From: Streptomyces griseoluteus
Lineage (GTDB): Bacteria; Actinomycetota; Actinomycetes; Streptomycetales; Streptomycetaceae
DNA: 64,000 nt
Assembly: GCA_000717735.1 (NCBI GenBank)
Contig: JOBE01000001.1
Span: 62,001 to 126,000 of the forward strand
Direction of reading: 5' to 3'
The translations under genes and the position numbers were made by a program. Below the pieces are notes generated by a model. That model made no database searches and had not been told where the DNA came from. It saw only the letters and a program-made list of their open reading frames with translations. The first letter of the stretch is position 1. Each line of letters opens with the position of its first letter. Shown piece by piece: positions 19,664 to 28,038 of the stretch.

Positions 19664-20623
19664 TCAGCGGCGGTCGGGGCCCTGGGCGATGAGCCGTTCC
19701 AGAAGCTCCTGGAAGTCGTCGCCGACGACGATCCGCAGCTCCCCGCGCTCCTCGTCGTGCTCGCTGAGCTGGGTGAGCGTGCCGCCCTGCCACCAGAAGA
19801 CGTACGGGCTGATGGCGCCCGGCACGTCCTCGTACCCGGAGGCGGCGAACGAGGCCATCGCGCCGAGGGCCGGGATGATCGAGGTGTCCCGGATGGGGTG
19901 GAAGGCGAGCTGGTGCCGGAAGGGCAGCGCGACCAGGGCGCCGTGCTCGCCGATCGGCCGGCCGGTGACCCGCTGGACCACGCCGTCCAGGTCGAGGACG
20001 CGGCTCGCGGTGTAGAAGGAGTCGCCGAGGATGATCTCGAAGCACATGCCGTCGGCGTCCCGGACGGTCTCGTGCTCCTCGACGGGCAGCCCGCGCAGGT
20101 TGCGCAGGGCCCGGTCGCGCAGCTGGGCGTGGTCCCCGAGCCGTTCGAGGGCCTCGTCGGTGAGCATCATGACGCTCTCGGGCAGGTCGAGGGCGAGGAT
20201 CTCGTAGAGGCCGGGGGCCACGGTCCGCGCGTAGCCGAAGGCGGCGGCGTCGATGCCGTCGCCGCTGACGACCCGGGGGTAGAGCTGGGAGCGGATCTGC
20301 TCGGGCGGCAGGGTGTCGAGGGCGGAGGGACCGTCCATCGCGCGGACCACGAGACCGATGTGCCGGTGGATCATGCCGGGCCAGACGCGGGGGCCGCGGG
20401 GGTCCTGGTGGCAGACGGCGGCGAGGTTGCCGAGGCCGAAGCGGCGCCCCTTGTCGTCGACGACGTGGTCGGCGTAGACGGTGACCTCGAGGCCGAGTTC
20501 GGCGAAGGTGGCGCGGACCCGGCCGCGGAAGAGCGCGGCCTCGCGTTCGGAGAAGTACGCGAACTCGGGGTCCCTCGGTGCGTCGTCGCCGTCCCGCCTG
20601 GGTCCTCGTCGCAGCCACCCCAC
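19664..20623 (-). CDS. Conserved hypothetical protein, unknown function
   Basis: A 319-aa soluble protein with no signal or membrane span. It contains PRVVSGDGIDAAAFGYARTVAPGLYEIL-type conserved text, a Met-rich helix (ESVMMLTDEALERLG) and an acidic C-terminus. I recognise it only as a streptomycete conserved protein; it does not match a catalytic family I know. It is 67 bp upstream of the M24 peptidase on the same strand, so probably transcribed with it. Confidence 0.65.
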   Translation of the reverse strand: MGWLRRGPRRDGDDAPRDPEFAYFSEREAALFRGRVRATFAELGLEVTVYADHVVDDKGRRFGLGNLAAVCHQDPRGPRVWPGMIHRHIGLVVRAMDGPSALDTLPPEQIRSQLYPRVVSGDGIDAAAFGYARTVAPGLYEILALDLPESVMMLTDEALERLGDHAQLRDRALRNLRGLPVEEHETVRDADGMCFEIILGDSFYTASRVLDLDGVVQRVTGRPIGEHGALVALPFRHQLAFHPIRDTSIIPALGAMASFAASGYEDVPGAISPYVFWWQGGTLTQLSEHDEERGELRIVVGDDFQELLERLIAQGPDRR

Positions 20624-20672
20624 GCCCGCCCGCCTTCCGTCGCCGTTGCGCCCAGCGTAGCGACTGCGCGTG

Positions 20673-21720
20673 TCAGCCCCGGAGCCGACGGATGAACTCG
20701 GCGACCGGGCCGGTCGGTTCGGCGGGCACGCCGGACGGCAGGAGGAGTTCGGTGCGGTGGACGAGCCGGGGCGCCACCAGCGGGACGGCGACGGCGCCGG
20801 GCACGGAGGCCGCGAGGGGCGAGGGCAGCAGGGTCAGGCCGTGGCCCGCGACGGCCAGGGCGAGGAGGGTGCGGGTGTCGGTGCCCTCGTAGCGCAGGGC
20901 GGTACGGAAGCCCCCGCCCGCGGGCCCGCCGTGCACGGCCCGCAGCCGGTCGAGCGGGATGCCGGCGTCGGGCGCGTCCAGCCAGCGGGCGTCGGATGGG
21001 GCCTGTCTTTTGGATCAGGCCGGATCAGGGAGCGGTGTCCGGTGCGTGCGATCGCAAGGCGGAGGAGGGAGTCGACGCGGAGCGTCGGCGAGTGACGACA
21101 ACGCGGCGAGCGTGCGTGCCGGACACCGCGAGCCCGGCCTGATCCAAAAGACAGGCCCCAGGGTCGTCGAGGCGGAGCCCGGCCCGCCCGGCGAGCGGAT
21201 GGCCGGCGGGCAGGAGGACGGCAAGCGGCTCCTCGGCGACGCCGGTCGCGGCGAGCGGGGCGACGTCGGGCGGCGGGAGCGGGTCGCTGGGGGCGGCGAT
21301 GCCGTCGACGAGCCCGGCGTCGGCCTCTCCGGTGACGACGGCGACGGGCACCTGTTCCGGGGGCAGACCGCGCAGGGTGACGCCGGTGGCGGGGAGCGCC
21401 GCGAGGGTGCGGGCGTGCAGGGCGAGCGGGGAGGCGGCGACGCGCAGGGTGGCGCGGGGCGCCGCGGCGGCGAACCGGTCGAGGTCGGCGCGGGCCGCGT
21501 CGAGGCGCAGGAGCAGCGCCCCGGCGTGTTCGAGCAGCCGCGCCCCGGCCGGGGTGGGGGCGACGGGCCGCCGGGTGAGCAGCGGGAGGCCGAGGTCGGC
21601 CTCCAGGGCGGCGATGTGCTGGGAGACGGCGGACTGGGTGTAGCCGAGTGCGCGCGCGGCCTCGGAGAAGGAGGCGAGCCGGGCGACGGTGACGTACGTC
21701 CGGAGGAGGTGCGGGTCCAT
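20673..21720 (-). pseudogene. LysR-family regulator disrupted by a 164-bp element
   Basis: The 5' part (21720 down to about 21160) encodes a normal LysR N-terminus: winged helix-turn-helix at 1-60 (YTQSAVSQHIAALEADLGLPLL) and the first effector-domain half ending RLDD. The 3' part (about 20996 to 20673) continues with SDARWLDAPDAGIPLDRL to the C-terminus in another frame. The element at 20997-21160 lies between; removing 163 bp (or 160) restores one frame. As it stands, translation runs into the element and makes about 231 aa ending in foreign sequence. The DNA-binding part might still be made. Confidence 0.85.
20997..21160. mobile_element. MITE-like inverted-repeat element, copy A
   Basis: 164 bp bounded by perfect 27-bp inverted repeats (20997-21023 and 21134-21160; each contains GGCCTGTCTTTTGGATCAGG). 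It has no transposase and is inserted inside a LysR gene. Internal sequence is shared in part with copies at 23135 and 12858 (GCCGGGCTCGCGG block). This is the structure of a non-autonomous transposable element. Confidence 0.75.
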
Positions 21721-21732
21721 GGAGTCGTCGGC

Positions 21733-22281
21733 TCAGGACCCGTCGGGGGCGGTGAGGAGGGCGCGGGCGTAGTGGGCGAGGGAGCGGTTGTAGCGCGGCA
21801 GCAGGGGCGCGAGGGCGCCGAGGGCGAGGGCTGCGGCCTCGCGGTCGCGCCCGGTGTCGGCGAGGGCGAGGGCGAGGAAGGCGTCGACGGCTGTGCCGAG
21901 GGCCTGTTCGTCGGCGTCGAGCCGTTCGGTCGGCATGTCCCGCTCGGCGGTGAGGAGTTCGACGGCGCGGTCGGGCCGGCCGAGGTTGCGCAGGCTGCTG
22001 GCGAGCTGGATGACGGCCCGGCGGCGGCGCAGTCCGGTGAGGCCCTGGTCGAGGGCGCGCCGGTAGAACCGGACGGCCTCCTCCGGCTGTCCTGTGGAGT
22101 CGTGGGCGGCGCCCTGCTCGAAGAGGGCGGCGGGGTCGTCGGCGGGCCGCTCGGCGGCGAGTTCGGCGACGCGGGCGCGGAAGTCGGCGGGTTCGTGGGT
22201 GTCGATCCGCTCCCAGAGGGCGGTGACGCGGCGCTCCCAGTCGTGGTCGTGGTCCTGGTCGTGGTCACGGTCGTTCGTCAT
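21733..22281 (-). CDS. Tetratricopeptide repeat protein
   Basis: A 182-aa soluble helical protein. After an Asp/His/Arg-rich N-terminus come TPR-like pairs: ALFEQGAAHDSTGQPEEAVRF, RAVIQLASSLRNLGRPDRAVEL and a third repeat near 125-155 with ALALADTGRDREAAALAL. TPR proteins scaffold protein contacts; no enzyme domain is attached. ATG 22281 is chosen because the coding character begins there; the frame is open to 22449. It ends 12 bp before the broken LysR gene and was probably in its operon. Confidence 0.75.
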   Translation of the reverse strand: MTNDRDHDQDHDHDWERRVTALWERIDTHEPADFRARVAELAAERPADDPAALFEQGAAHDSTGQPEEAVRFYRRALDQGLTGLRRRRAVIQLASSLRNLGRPDRAVELLTAERDMPTERLDADEQALGTAVDAFLALALADTGRDREAAALALGALAPLLPRYNRSLAHYARALLTAPDGS

Positions 22282-22377
22282 GCGGTTCAGCGTATCCGTC
22301 GGCGCATAAGCGTTCGTGATGGAGCGTGCAGGAATCATCGTTGGACGTGAACGGGGAGCGCCGCGAAGGATGGCGGC

Positions 22378-23118
22378 ATGAACAGCACCGGCCTTCCCCG
22401 CTCCTCCCGGACCCCCCGTATCGCCCTGGTGGGCGACCGCTCGCCGCACGTCCGCTCACACGTCCGCGTCCCCGTCCTCCTCGACGCGCTCGCCGAGCGG
22501 GACGGTCTCGTCCTCGACGCGTACTGGATCCCGACCGGGGACGCGGAGGCGCCGGGCGCGGTGCGGGGCTTCGACGCGGTGTGGCTGCTGCCGGGGAGCC
22601 CGTACGCGAGCGAGGCGGGGGCGCTCGCGGCGATCCGGACCGCCCGCGAGGAGGGCATCCCCTTCCTCGGCACCTGCGGCGGCTTCCAGCACGCCCTGAT
22701 CGAGTTCGCGAGGGACGTCTGCGGTCTGGAGCGGGCGGCGCACGCCGAGAACGACCCGGCGGCGGACCCGGGCGACCTGCTGATCGCGCCGCTCGCCTGC
22801 TCGCTGGTGGGTCACGAGGGTCCCGTACGGGTCACCCCGGGCTCGCTGGCCGAGAAGGCCCTGGGCGCGGAGCGCACGACGGAGCGGTACCACTGCGATT
22901 ACGGCCCGGACAGCCGCCACCTGGACACCCTGCGGGCGCACGGCCTGCGGTTCACGGGCGCGGACGAGGAGGGCGGGGTGCGGATCGCCGAACTGCCCTC
23001 GCACCCGTTCTTCCTCGCGACCCTCTTCCAGCCCGAGCTGGCGGGCGACGGCACCCGCCCGCATCCCCTGGTCCGGGCGCTGGCGACGGCGGCGACGGAA
23101 CACGCGGGCCGGGACTGA
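22378..23118 (+). CDS. Glutamine amidotransferase-like protein (CTP synthase C-terminal-related family)
   Basis: A 246-aa stand-alone protein resembling the class I amidotransferase half of CTP synthase; the family is annotated elsewhere as CTP synthase C-terminal region-related (seleno)protein. The nucleophile elbow GTCGG (C100) is present. The usual FHPE catalytic His motif reads FQPE (in ATLFQPEL), so the normal Cys-His-Glu triad is incomplete. Glutaminase activity is therefore uncertain. ATG 22378 follows AAGGATG. It is divergent from the TPR gene. Confidence 0.7.
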   Translation: MNSTGLPRSSRTPRIALVGDRSPHVRSHVRVPVLLDALAERDGLVLDAYWIPTGDAEAPGAVRGFDAVWLLPGSPYASEAGALAAIRTAREEGIPFLGTCGGFQHALIEFARDVCGLERAAHAENDPAADPGDLLIAPLACSLVGHEGPVRVTPGSLAEKALGAERTTERYHCDYGPDSRHLDTLRAHGLRFTGADEEGGVRIAELPSHPFFLATLFQPELAGDGTRPHPLVRALATAATEHAGRD

Positions 23119-23134
23119 GGAGGACCGGCAGCCC

Positions 23135-23217
23135 TAGGGCCTCTCGTTTGGATCATGCCGGGCTCGCGGGCCCTGGCACCGCACCCTGATCCGGCCTGAT
23201 CCAAACGAAAGACCCTA
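23135..23217. mobile_element. MITE-like inverted-repeat element, copy B
   Basis: 83 bp with 27-bp imperfect inverted repeats (24 of 27 match) whose outer bases are TAGGG and CCCTA. It is an internally deleted relative of copy A: the ends, the GCCGGGCTCGCGG block and a GATCCGGCCTGATCC block are shared. The flanking TA at both edges is consistent with a TA target duplication. Its right edge supplies the TAG stop of the neighbouring minus-strand gene. Confidence 0.7.
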
Positions 23218-23841
23218 ACCCGTGCTCACCACGAGGTGCGCGCGGTCGCGGCCCCGGGCGACGAGACGGGCGTTGGGCTCGTCGGAGTCGAGGACCCAGC
23301 GCTCGGCGCGGTCCCTGTCCTTGCCGAAGCGGACGTGCCGCTCCACGAGCCGGGGGACGCGGTGCGCGTCGTCGAGCTCCAGGTACCAGGCCTCGTCGAG
23401 GAGGGGCAGGACCCCGGCCCAGACGCCCTCGTCGTGCAGGAGGTAGTTCCCCTCGGTGACGACGAGCGGGACCCCGGGCCCGACGGGTATCGCCCCGGCG
23501 ACCGGCTCCTCCAGAGAGCGGTCGAAGGCGGGCGCGTAGACGGTGGTGCCGGGCTCGGGGGCGCGCAGCCGGGCGAGGAGCGCGGTGTACCCGGCGGCGT
23601 CGAAGGTGTCGGGCGCGCCCTTGCGGCCGGCCCGGCCGAGGCGTTCCAGTTCGGCCTGGGCCAAGTGGAACCCGTCCATCGGGACGAGGACGGCGAGCCC
23701 GTCGAGGCGGTCGACGAGCCGCGCGGCGAGCGTGGACTTCCCGGCGCCCGGCGCACCGGCGAGCCCGAGGACGCGACGGCGCCCCGGCACGGCGAGCCGC
23801 CGCGCGCGGGCGGCGAGCCGGTCGAACTCCTGCGCGTCCAT
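23215..23841 (-). CDS. Nucleoside/nucleotide kinase family protein (uridine kinase/PRK-like)
   Basis: A 208-aa P-loop kinase. Walker A is GAPGAGKST (about 31-39); a PMDGFH motif (about 54-59) and the TEGNYLL segment are typical of uridine kinase, phosphoribulokinase and pantothenate kinase relatives. The lid carries RHVRFGKDRDRAERWV. The exact substrate cannot be inferred. ATG 23841 (MDAQEFDRL) is preferred; an in-frame ATG at 23850 is equally possible because neither has a clear ribosome site. The TAG stop lies inside the edge of element B. Confidence 0.8.
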   Translation of the reverse strand: MDAQEFDRLAARARRLAVPGRRRVLGLAGAPGAGKSTLAARLVDRLDGLAVLVPMDGFHLAQAELERLGRAGRKGAPDTFDAAGYTALLARLRAPEPGTTVYAPAFDRSLEEPVAGAIPVGPGVPLVVTEGNYLLHDEGVWAGVLPLLDEAWYLELDDAHRVPRLVERHVRFGKDRDRAERWVLDSDEPNARLVARGRDRAHLVVSTG

Positions 23842-24041
23842 GAGGGGCATTGTCGCGCACCGGGGCGGATAGGGGGGCTGCCTGCGGCCACGGCCCTGTC
23901 CCCGACCCCCGGACACCCCGCACCCCTCATCCGAACCCTTGCCCGGACCCTCCCCCGTCCCTCGTTCGTACCCTCGGTACGGCGAGGGTATCTGCGGGGT
24001 CGACGGGGGTCGACGCGGATAGATTCCTGCCGCTTCCGCGT

Positions 24042-24057
24042 ATTACGTTGTAGTAAT
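24042..24057. promoter_or_regulatory. Palindrome overlapping a start codon (candidate operator)
   Basis: ATTAC-GTTGTA-GTAAT, a perfect 5-bp inverted repeat whose right arm includes the first bases of the VOC start codon. It is AT-rich in a GC-rich window. A TAGATT -10-like box lies at 24020-24025, so the transcript may start close to the ATG and the palindrome would cover the initiation region. Repressor unknown. Confidence 0.45.
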
Positions 24058-24478
24058 GCCGTCCATCGCACTCGTCACCCTCGTCGTCCGTGACTACGAC
24101 GAAGCCATCGCCTTCTACACCGACGCCCTCGGGTTCGCCCTCGTCGAGGACACCGATCGGGGCGACGGCAGCCGCTGGGTCGTGGTCCGTCCGCACGGCG
24201 CCGCGGGCGTCGGCGGCCTCGGCAACGCCGGGCTGCTCCTGGCCCGCGCCAAGAACGAGGAGGAGGAGGCCGCCGTCGGCAACCAGACCGGCGGCCGGGT
24301 CGGGTTCTTCCTCCACACCGAGGACTTCGCCCGCGACCACGCCCGGATGTCGGCGGCCGGGGTGAAGTTCCTGGAGGAACCGCGCCACGAGCCCTACGGC
24401 TCGGTCGCCGTCTTCGAGGACCTGTACGGCAACCGCTGGGACCTCCTCCAGCCGGCGGACGCCGATCCCCTCGCGTAA
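24056..24478 (+). CDS. VOC (glyoxalase/bleomycin-resistance fold) protein
   Basis: A 140-aa single-module VOC protein. It has the paired beta-alpha-beta-beta-beta units: LVTLVVRDYDEAIAFYTDALGF at the start and VAVFEDLYGNRWDLLQP at the end, with likely metal-site residues in the final strand. Functions in the family range from lyase to drug sequestration; none is evident. No Shine-Dalgarno precedes ATG 24056, in line with a near-leaderless mRNA under the overlapping palindrome. Confidence 0.85.
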   Translation: MPSIALVTLVVRDYDEAIAFYTDALGFALVEDTDRGDGSRWVVVRPHGAAGVGGLGNAGLLLARAKNEEEEAAVGNQTGGRVGFFLHTEDFARDHARMSAAGVKFLEEPRHEPYGSVAVFEDLYGNRWDLLQPADADPLA

Positions 24479-24495
24479 GCCCCCGTCGGCCCCGC

Positions 24496-25350
24496 CTACA
24501 CCTGCCCGGTGAACCCGTCGAGCCGCTCGCGCCGGCCCGGTGTCAGGCGGAGGTCCGCCGCTGCGACGTTCTCCTCCAGGTGGGCCGTCCGGGCGGTGCC
24601 CGGGATCGGGAGGATGACCGGCGAGCGGTCGAGGAGCCACGCGAGGGAGACCTGCGCGGGGGTGGCGTCGAGTTCCGCGGCGACATCGGCGACGGCGGCG
24701 GCGAGTTCGGCCGACGCGCCCGGTGCGCCTCCGGCGACGGGCCGCCACGGCAGGAACGCGATGCCCGCCGCCTCGCAGGCCGCGAGCACCGGCTCGTGCT
24801 CGCGGTCGAACAGGCTGTACCGGTTCTGCACGCTGACGACGTCGACGGTCTCCCTGGCCCGGTCGAGTTCGTCGACGGTGACCTCGGAAAGACCGATCCG
24901 CCCGACCTTGCCCTCCTCCTGGAGCTCCCGCAGCGCCCCGAGCTGGTCCGCGAGGGGCGTCCCCGGATCGATGCGGTGCAGCTGGAGCAGCTCGATCCGC
25001 TCGACGCGGAGCCGGCGGAGCGCGTCCTCGACCTGACGGCGCAGGGAGTCCGGCCGCGCGTCGTGCCTCCACCCGTCCGGCCCCGACGATCGGACGATGC
25101 CGACCTTGGTGGCGATGAGCAGCCCGTCGGCGTAGGGGTGAAGGGCTTCGGCGAGGAGTTCTTCGTTGGTGCCCCAGCCGTACATGTGCGCGGTGTCGAT
25201 CAGGGTGACACCCAGCTCGACGGCCCGCCGGGCCACCTGGAGGGAGGCCTCGCGCGCGGGGCCCGGTCCGGTCGGCAGGCGCATGGCTCCGAATCCGAAC
25301 CGCCGCACGTCCAGCTCCCCGCCGATGCGAAACGTGGTCGGTGTCGTCAT
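24496..25350 (-). CDS. Aldo/keto reductase
   Basis: A 284-aa cytosolic NADPH-dependent oxidoreductase with a TIM barrel. The catalytic tetrad D52 (LIDTA), Y57 (MYGWG), K82 (ATKVG) and H125 (LLQLHRI) is complete. The cofactor-binding C-terminus has PIPGTARTAHLEEN. ATG 25350 follows GAGACGAGAG. Convergent with the VOC gene and divergent from the EF-G-like transcript. Substrate unknown. Confidence 0.92.
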   Translation of the reverse strand: MTTPTTFRIGGELDVRRFGFGAMRLPTGPGPAREASLQVARRAVELGVTLIDTAHMYGWGTNEELLAEALHPYADGLLIATKVGIVRSSGPDGWRHDARPDSLRRQVEDALRRLRVERIELLQLHRIDPGTPLADQLGALRELQEEGKVGRIGLSEVTVDELDRARETVDVVSVQNRYSLFDREHEPVLAACEAAGIAFLPWRPVAGGAPGASAELAAAVADVAAELDATPAQVSLAWLLDRSPVILPIPGTARTAHLEENVAAADLRLTPGRRERLDGFTGQV

Positions 25351-25439
25351 CTCTCGTCTCCGCCTCTCGATCAAACCGCCAGGCCAACAAGGCGGTTGGC
25401 GGGCCCGAGGGGCGATAAATCGCTGTCGCCCGGCAGGTT

Positions 25440-25558
25440 CGGCTCCCTACACTCGCGTCTCGGCGCACCGATGGGTGCGCCGCCGGGCCGTACGACCGTA
25501 CGCCCGTACGTTCGTGCGTCCGTACATCCGTACGTTCCGAGCGACCGTCCGAGGGGAG
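25440..25558 (+). promoter_or_regulatory. Promoter and structured leader upstream of the EF-G-like gene
   Basis: A TACACT -10-like box at 25447-25452 suggests transcription starts near 25460, giving a leader of about 300 nt. The leader contains a 9-bp GC hairpin (25461-25482, CGGCGCACC / GGTGCGCCG), then a run of closely spaced CGTACG-type palindromes from 25489 to 25536 able to form alternative pairings, then a small ORF. This is the layout of translation-responsive attenuators. The -35 is unclear. Between the promoter and the reductase gene are two more short inverted repeats (25374-25397 and 25412-25423). Confidence 0.45.
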
Positions 25559-25564
25559 AAGACC

Positions 25565-25678
25565 ATGCGCAGCAGCCGTTCCGCCGTCGCCGTGTCCTCC
25601 TCCCGTGCCCGGTACGACGTGATCCTCGCCTCCTCCGCCGAGCGGTGGCGGCTGCGCGCCCGCCATCGCCGCCCGTGA
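25565..25678 (+). CDS. Leader ORF of 37 codons before the EF-G-like gene
   Basis: ATG 25565 has a strong GAGGGGAGAA box with good spacing. The peptide is short, Arg/Ser-rich, begins MRSSRSAVAVSSSRAR and ends RLRARHRRP. It stops 80 bp before the GTG of the EF-G-like gene. A ribosome stalling on this ORF could control the downstream gene. No similarity to a named peptide is known to me; a chance ORF cannot be excluded. Confidence 0.45.
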   Translation: MRSSRSAVAVSSSRARYDVILASSAERWRLRARHRRP

Positions 25679-25758
25679 CGACGTCGGCTCCCTGACCTGA
25701 CCGTCGTACGGGAATCGCGCTGCCCTGTTCTCCACGCAGCAGCGAAAGGCACGACACC

Positions 25759-27762
25759 GTGCGTACCCACCTCACCGACCGCGTCCGCAACCTCGGCATC
25801 CTGGCCCACGTCGACGCGGGCAAGACCACCGTCACCGAGCGGTTCCTCTTCCTCACCGGCGCCACCCACAAGCGCGGCGAGGTCCACGACGGCACCACCG
25901 TCACCGACTTCGACCCGCAGGAGCGGGACCGGGGCATCACGATCTTCGCCGCGGCCGTCAGCTGCGACTGGGCCGGACACCGGATCAACCTGATCGACAC
26001 GCCCGGGCACGTCGACTTCTCCGACGAGGTCGAGCGTTCGCTGCGCGTCCTCGACGGCGCCGTCGCCGTCTTCGACGCCGTCGCGGGCGTCGAACCACAG
26101 AGCGAGACGGTGTGGCGGCAGGCGGACCGGCACGGCGTTCCGCGCCTGGCGTTCGTCAACAAGATGGACCGCGCGGGCGCCGAGCTCGACGCGGCCGTCG
26201 AGTCGATCCGTACCCGCCTCGGCGCCGTCCCGCTCCCCGTCCAGCTCCCCATCGGGCGCGAGGACGGTTTCACCGGCGTCGTGGACCTGGTCCGGATGCG
26301 GGCGTACGTGTGGCCCGAAGGCACCGGCACGTACACCGAGCGGCCCGTCCCCGACGAGCTGCGGGACGAGGCCCGGCATCGCAGGCGACACCTGGAGGAG
26401 ACGGTGGCGGAGCTGCATCCCGGCGCCCTTGAGGAGTTCTGCGCCGACGGCGCGCTGTCCGCGGGGACGCTGACGGACGCGCTCCGCGACCTCACCCTCT
26501 CCGGCGAGGCCGTGGTCGTCCTGTGCGGCTCGGCGTACCGCGACCGGGGCATCGAGCCGCTGCTCGACGCCGTCGTCGCGTACCTCCCGGCTCCCTCCGA
26601 CATGCCGCCGGTGCGCGGCGAGGTCGCGGCGGATCCGGAGGCGCCGTTCACCGCGCTCGCCTTCAAGGTGAGCGCGACCGCCACCGGCCGCATGACCTAC
26701 GTCCGCGTCTACGCGGGCACGATCGGGAAGGGGGACACCGTGCTGGACGCCGTCACCGGCCGCACCGAGCGGATCGCCCGCATCCTGCGGGTCCAGGCCG
26801 ACCGGGCGACCGAGGTCGACGAGGCGCGCGCGGGCGACATCGTCGCCGTCGTCGGGCCGAAGGCCGCCCGCGCCGGGTCGACGCTGTGCGATCCGTCCGC
26901 GCCGGTCGTCCTCGAACCGCCGGCGACCGCCGACCCGGTGGTCTCGGTCGCGGTGGAGGCCCGCCGCGGCACGGACACGGGCCGCCTGGCGACGGCTCTC
27001 GCGCGCATGAGCGAGGAGGACCCGTCGCTCGTCGTGCGGTCCGACCCGGAGACGGGCCAGACCGTGCTGTCCGGGCTCGGCGAACTGCACCTGGAGGTCG
27101 CGGTGGAGAAGCTCCGGCGCGACCGGGGCCTTGAGGTGACGGTCGGGCGTCCGCAGGTGGCGTACCGGGAGACGGTGGCGAAGGGCGTCACCGGCCTGCT
27201 CTACCGCCATGTGAAGCAGGACGGCGGCGCGGGCCAGTTCGCCCATGTCGTCGTCGACGTCGAACCGGCGGCGGGAGGTGAGGAGTTCGTGTTCGTGTCC
27301 ACGGTCACGGGCGGCCGGGTGCCGCAGGAGTACGTCCGCGCGGTCGAGGCCGGCTGCCGGGACGCCCTCGTCGAGGGTCCGCTCGGCGGCCACCCGGTGA
27401 CGGGCGTCCGGGTCACGCTCACGGACGGGGCGACGCATCCGAAGGACTCCTCGGAGATGGCGTTCCGCGCGGCGGGCCGCTTCGCGCTCCGCGAGGCGCT
27501 CCGCGCGAGCGCGATGACGCTCCTGGAGCCGGTGGCCGACGTGACGGTCACCGTCCCCGCGGAGTCCGTCGGCTCGGTCCTCGGCGACCTCGCGGCCCGC
27601 CGCGGCCGGGTCACGGACTCGACGACCCGGTCGGGTACGGCGGTGGTGGCGGCGACGGTCCCGCTGGCCGAACTCTTCGGCTACGCGTCCCGTCTGCGGG
27701 GCCGCACGCAGGGCCGTGGCACGTTCACGACCCGTCCGGCGGGGTACGCCCCGGCGCCGTAG
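25759..27762 (+). CDS. EF-G-like translational GTPase (second EF-G / ribosomal-protection type)
   Basis: A 667-aa cytosolic GTPase. G1 AHVDAGKTT (residues 14-22), switch I with RGIT, G3 DTPGH and G4 NKMD are intact, followed by domain II. The domain IV phrase [16 protein letters not shown] is EF-G-like rather than TetM-like. It is somewhat shorter than housekeeping EF-G (about 700 aa), and no ribosomal-protein genes surround it. It is most likely an accessory EF-G paralogue acting on ribosome rescue, recycling or drug protection. GTG 25759 follows GAAAGG. The long leader and leader ORF suggest inducible expression. Confidence 0.85.
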   Translation: MRTHLTDRVRNLGILAHVDAGKTTVTERFLFLTGATHKRGEVHDGTTVTDFDPQERDRGITIFAAAVSCDWAGHRINLIDTPGHVDFSDEVERSLRVLDGAVAVFDAVAGVEPQSETVWRQADRHGVPRLAFVNKMDRAGAELDAAVESIRTRLGAVPLPVQLPIGREDGFTGVVDLVRMRAYVWPEGTGTYTERPVPDELRDEARHRRRHLEETVAELHPGALEEFCADGALSAGTLTDALRDLTLSGEAVVVLCGSAYRDRGIEPLLDAVVAYLPAPSDMPPVRGEVAADPEAPFTALAFKVSATATGRMTYVRVYAGTIGKGDTVLDAVTGRTERIARILRVQADRATEVDEARAGDIVAVVGPKAARAGSTLCDPSAPVVLEPPATADPVVSVAVEARRGTDTGRLATALARMSEEDPSLVVRSDPETGQTVLSGLGELHLEVAVEKLRRDRGLEVTVGRPQVAYRETVAKGVTGLLYRHVKQDGGAGQFAHVVVDVEPAAGGEEFVFVSTVTGGRVPQEYVRAVEAGCRDALVEGPLGGHPVTGVRVTLTDGATHPKDSSEMAFRAAGRFALREALRASAMTLLEPVADVTVTVPAESVGSVLGDLAARRGRVTDSTTRSGTAVVAATVPLAELFGYASRLRGRTQGRGTFTTRPAGYAPAP

Positions 27763-27780
27763 GGCCATCTGAACGCCGGG

Positions 27781-27813
27781 CGTCCGGTCCGCACCAGTGG
27801 TGCGGGTCGGACG
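27781..27813 (+). terminator. Hairpin terminator of the EF-G-like gene
   Basis: A 15-bp stem (CGTCCGGTCCGCACC / GGTGCGGGTCGGACG, two G-U pairs) with a three-base loop, 19 bp after the stop codon. No U tract follows, as usual for actinobacterial terminators. Three 9-bp GCCTGGCTG-type repeats follow at 27836-27862. Confidence 0.7.
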
Positions 27814-27948
27814 CGCGGCGGCTTCGGGCACACAGGCCTGGCTGGCCTGGCTGGCCTGGCAGCCGATCGGGTTGTCGGGGGCGACCGGCCCGGCGGGCCT
27901 GAGGCTGTCCCTTCGGCTTCCTTCTACGCTCGCGGGGGACGAACGGAA

Positions 27949-27976
27949 GAGGCTGTGGTGCATGCGCCACAGCCTC
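27949..27976. promoter_or_regulatory. Inverted repeat upstream of the EEP gene
   Basis: A perfect 10-bp inverted repeat (GAGGCTGTGG / CCACAGCCTC, 8-bp loop) 62 bp before the GTG of the secreted phosphatase/nuclease. It may be an operator, a leader hairpin or a second terminator for the upstream gene. Confidence 0.4.
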
Positions 27977-28038
27977 GGGATTCCCCGGCTCCGGCCTCCC
28001 TGGCCCGCTCCCCCTCCCTGCCGAAAGGTCGCACTGTC

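Noticed and set aside
20997..21160. Element A as a plain intergenic terminator
   Set aside because: Its 27-bp perfect ends, position inside a LysR gene and related copies elsewhere fit a mobile element, not a terminator.
25759..27762. TetM/OtrA-type tetracycline protection protein
   Set aside because: The domain IV phrase and overall order fit EF-G better; TetM-specific loops were not seen. Resistance cannot be claimed.
27836..27862. Three 9-bp GCCTGGCTG-type repeats as a regulatory element
   Set aside because: Short and in an intergenic gap after a terminator; nothing ties them to a function.
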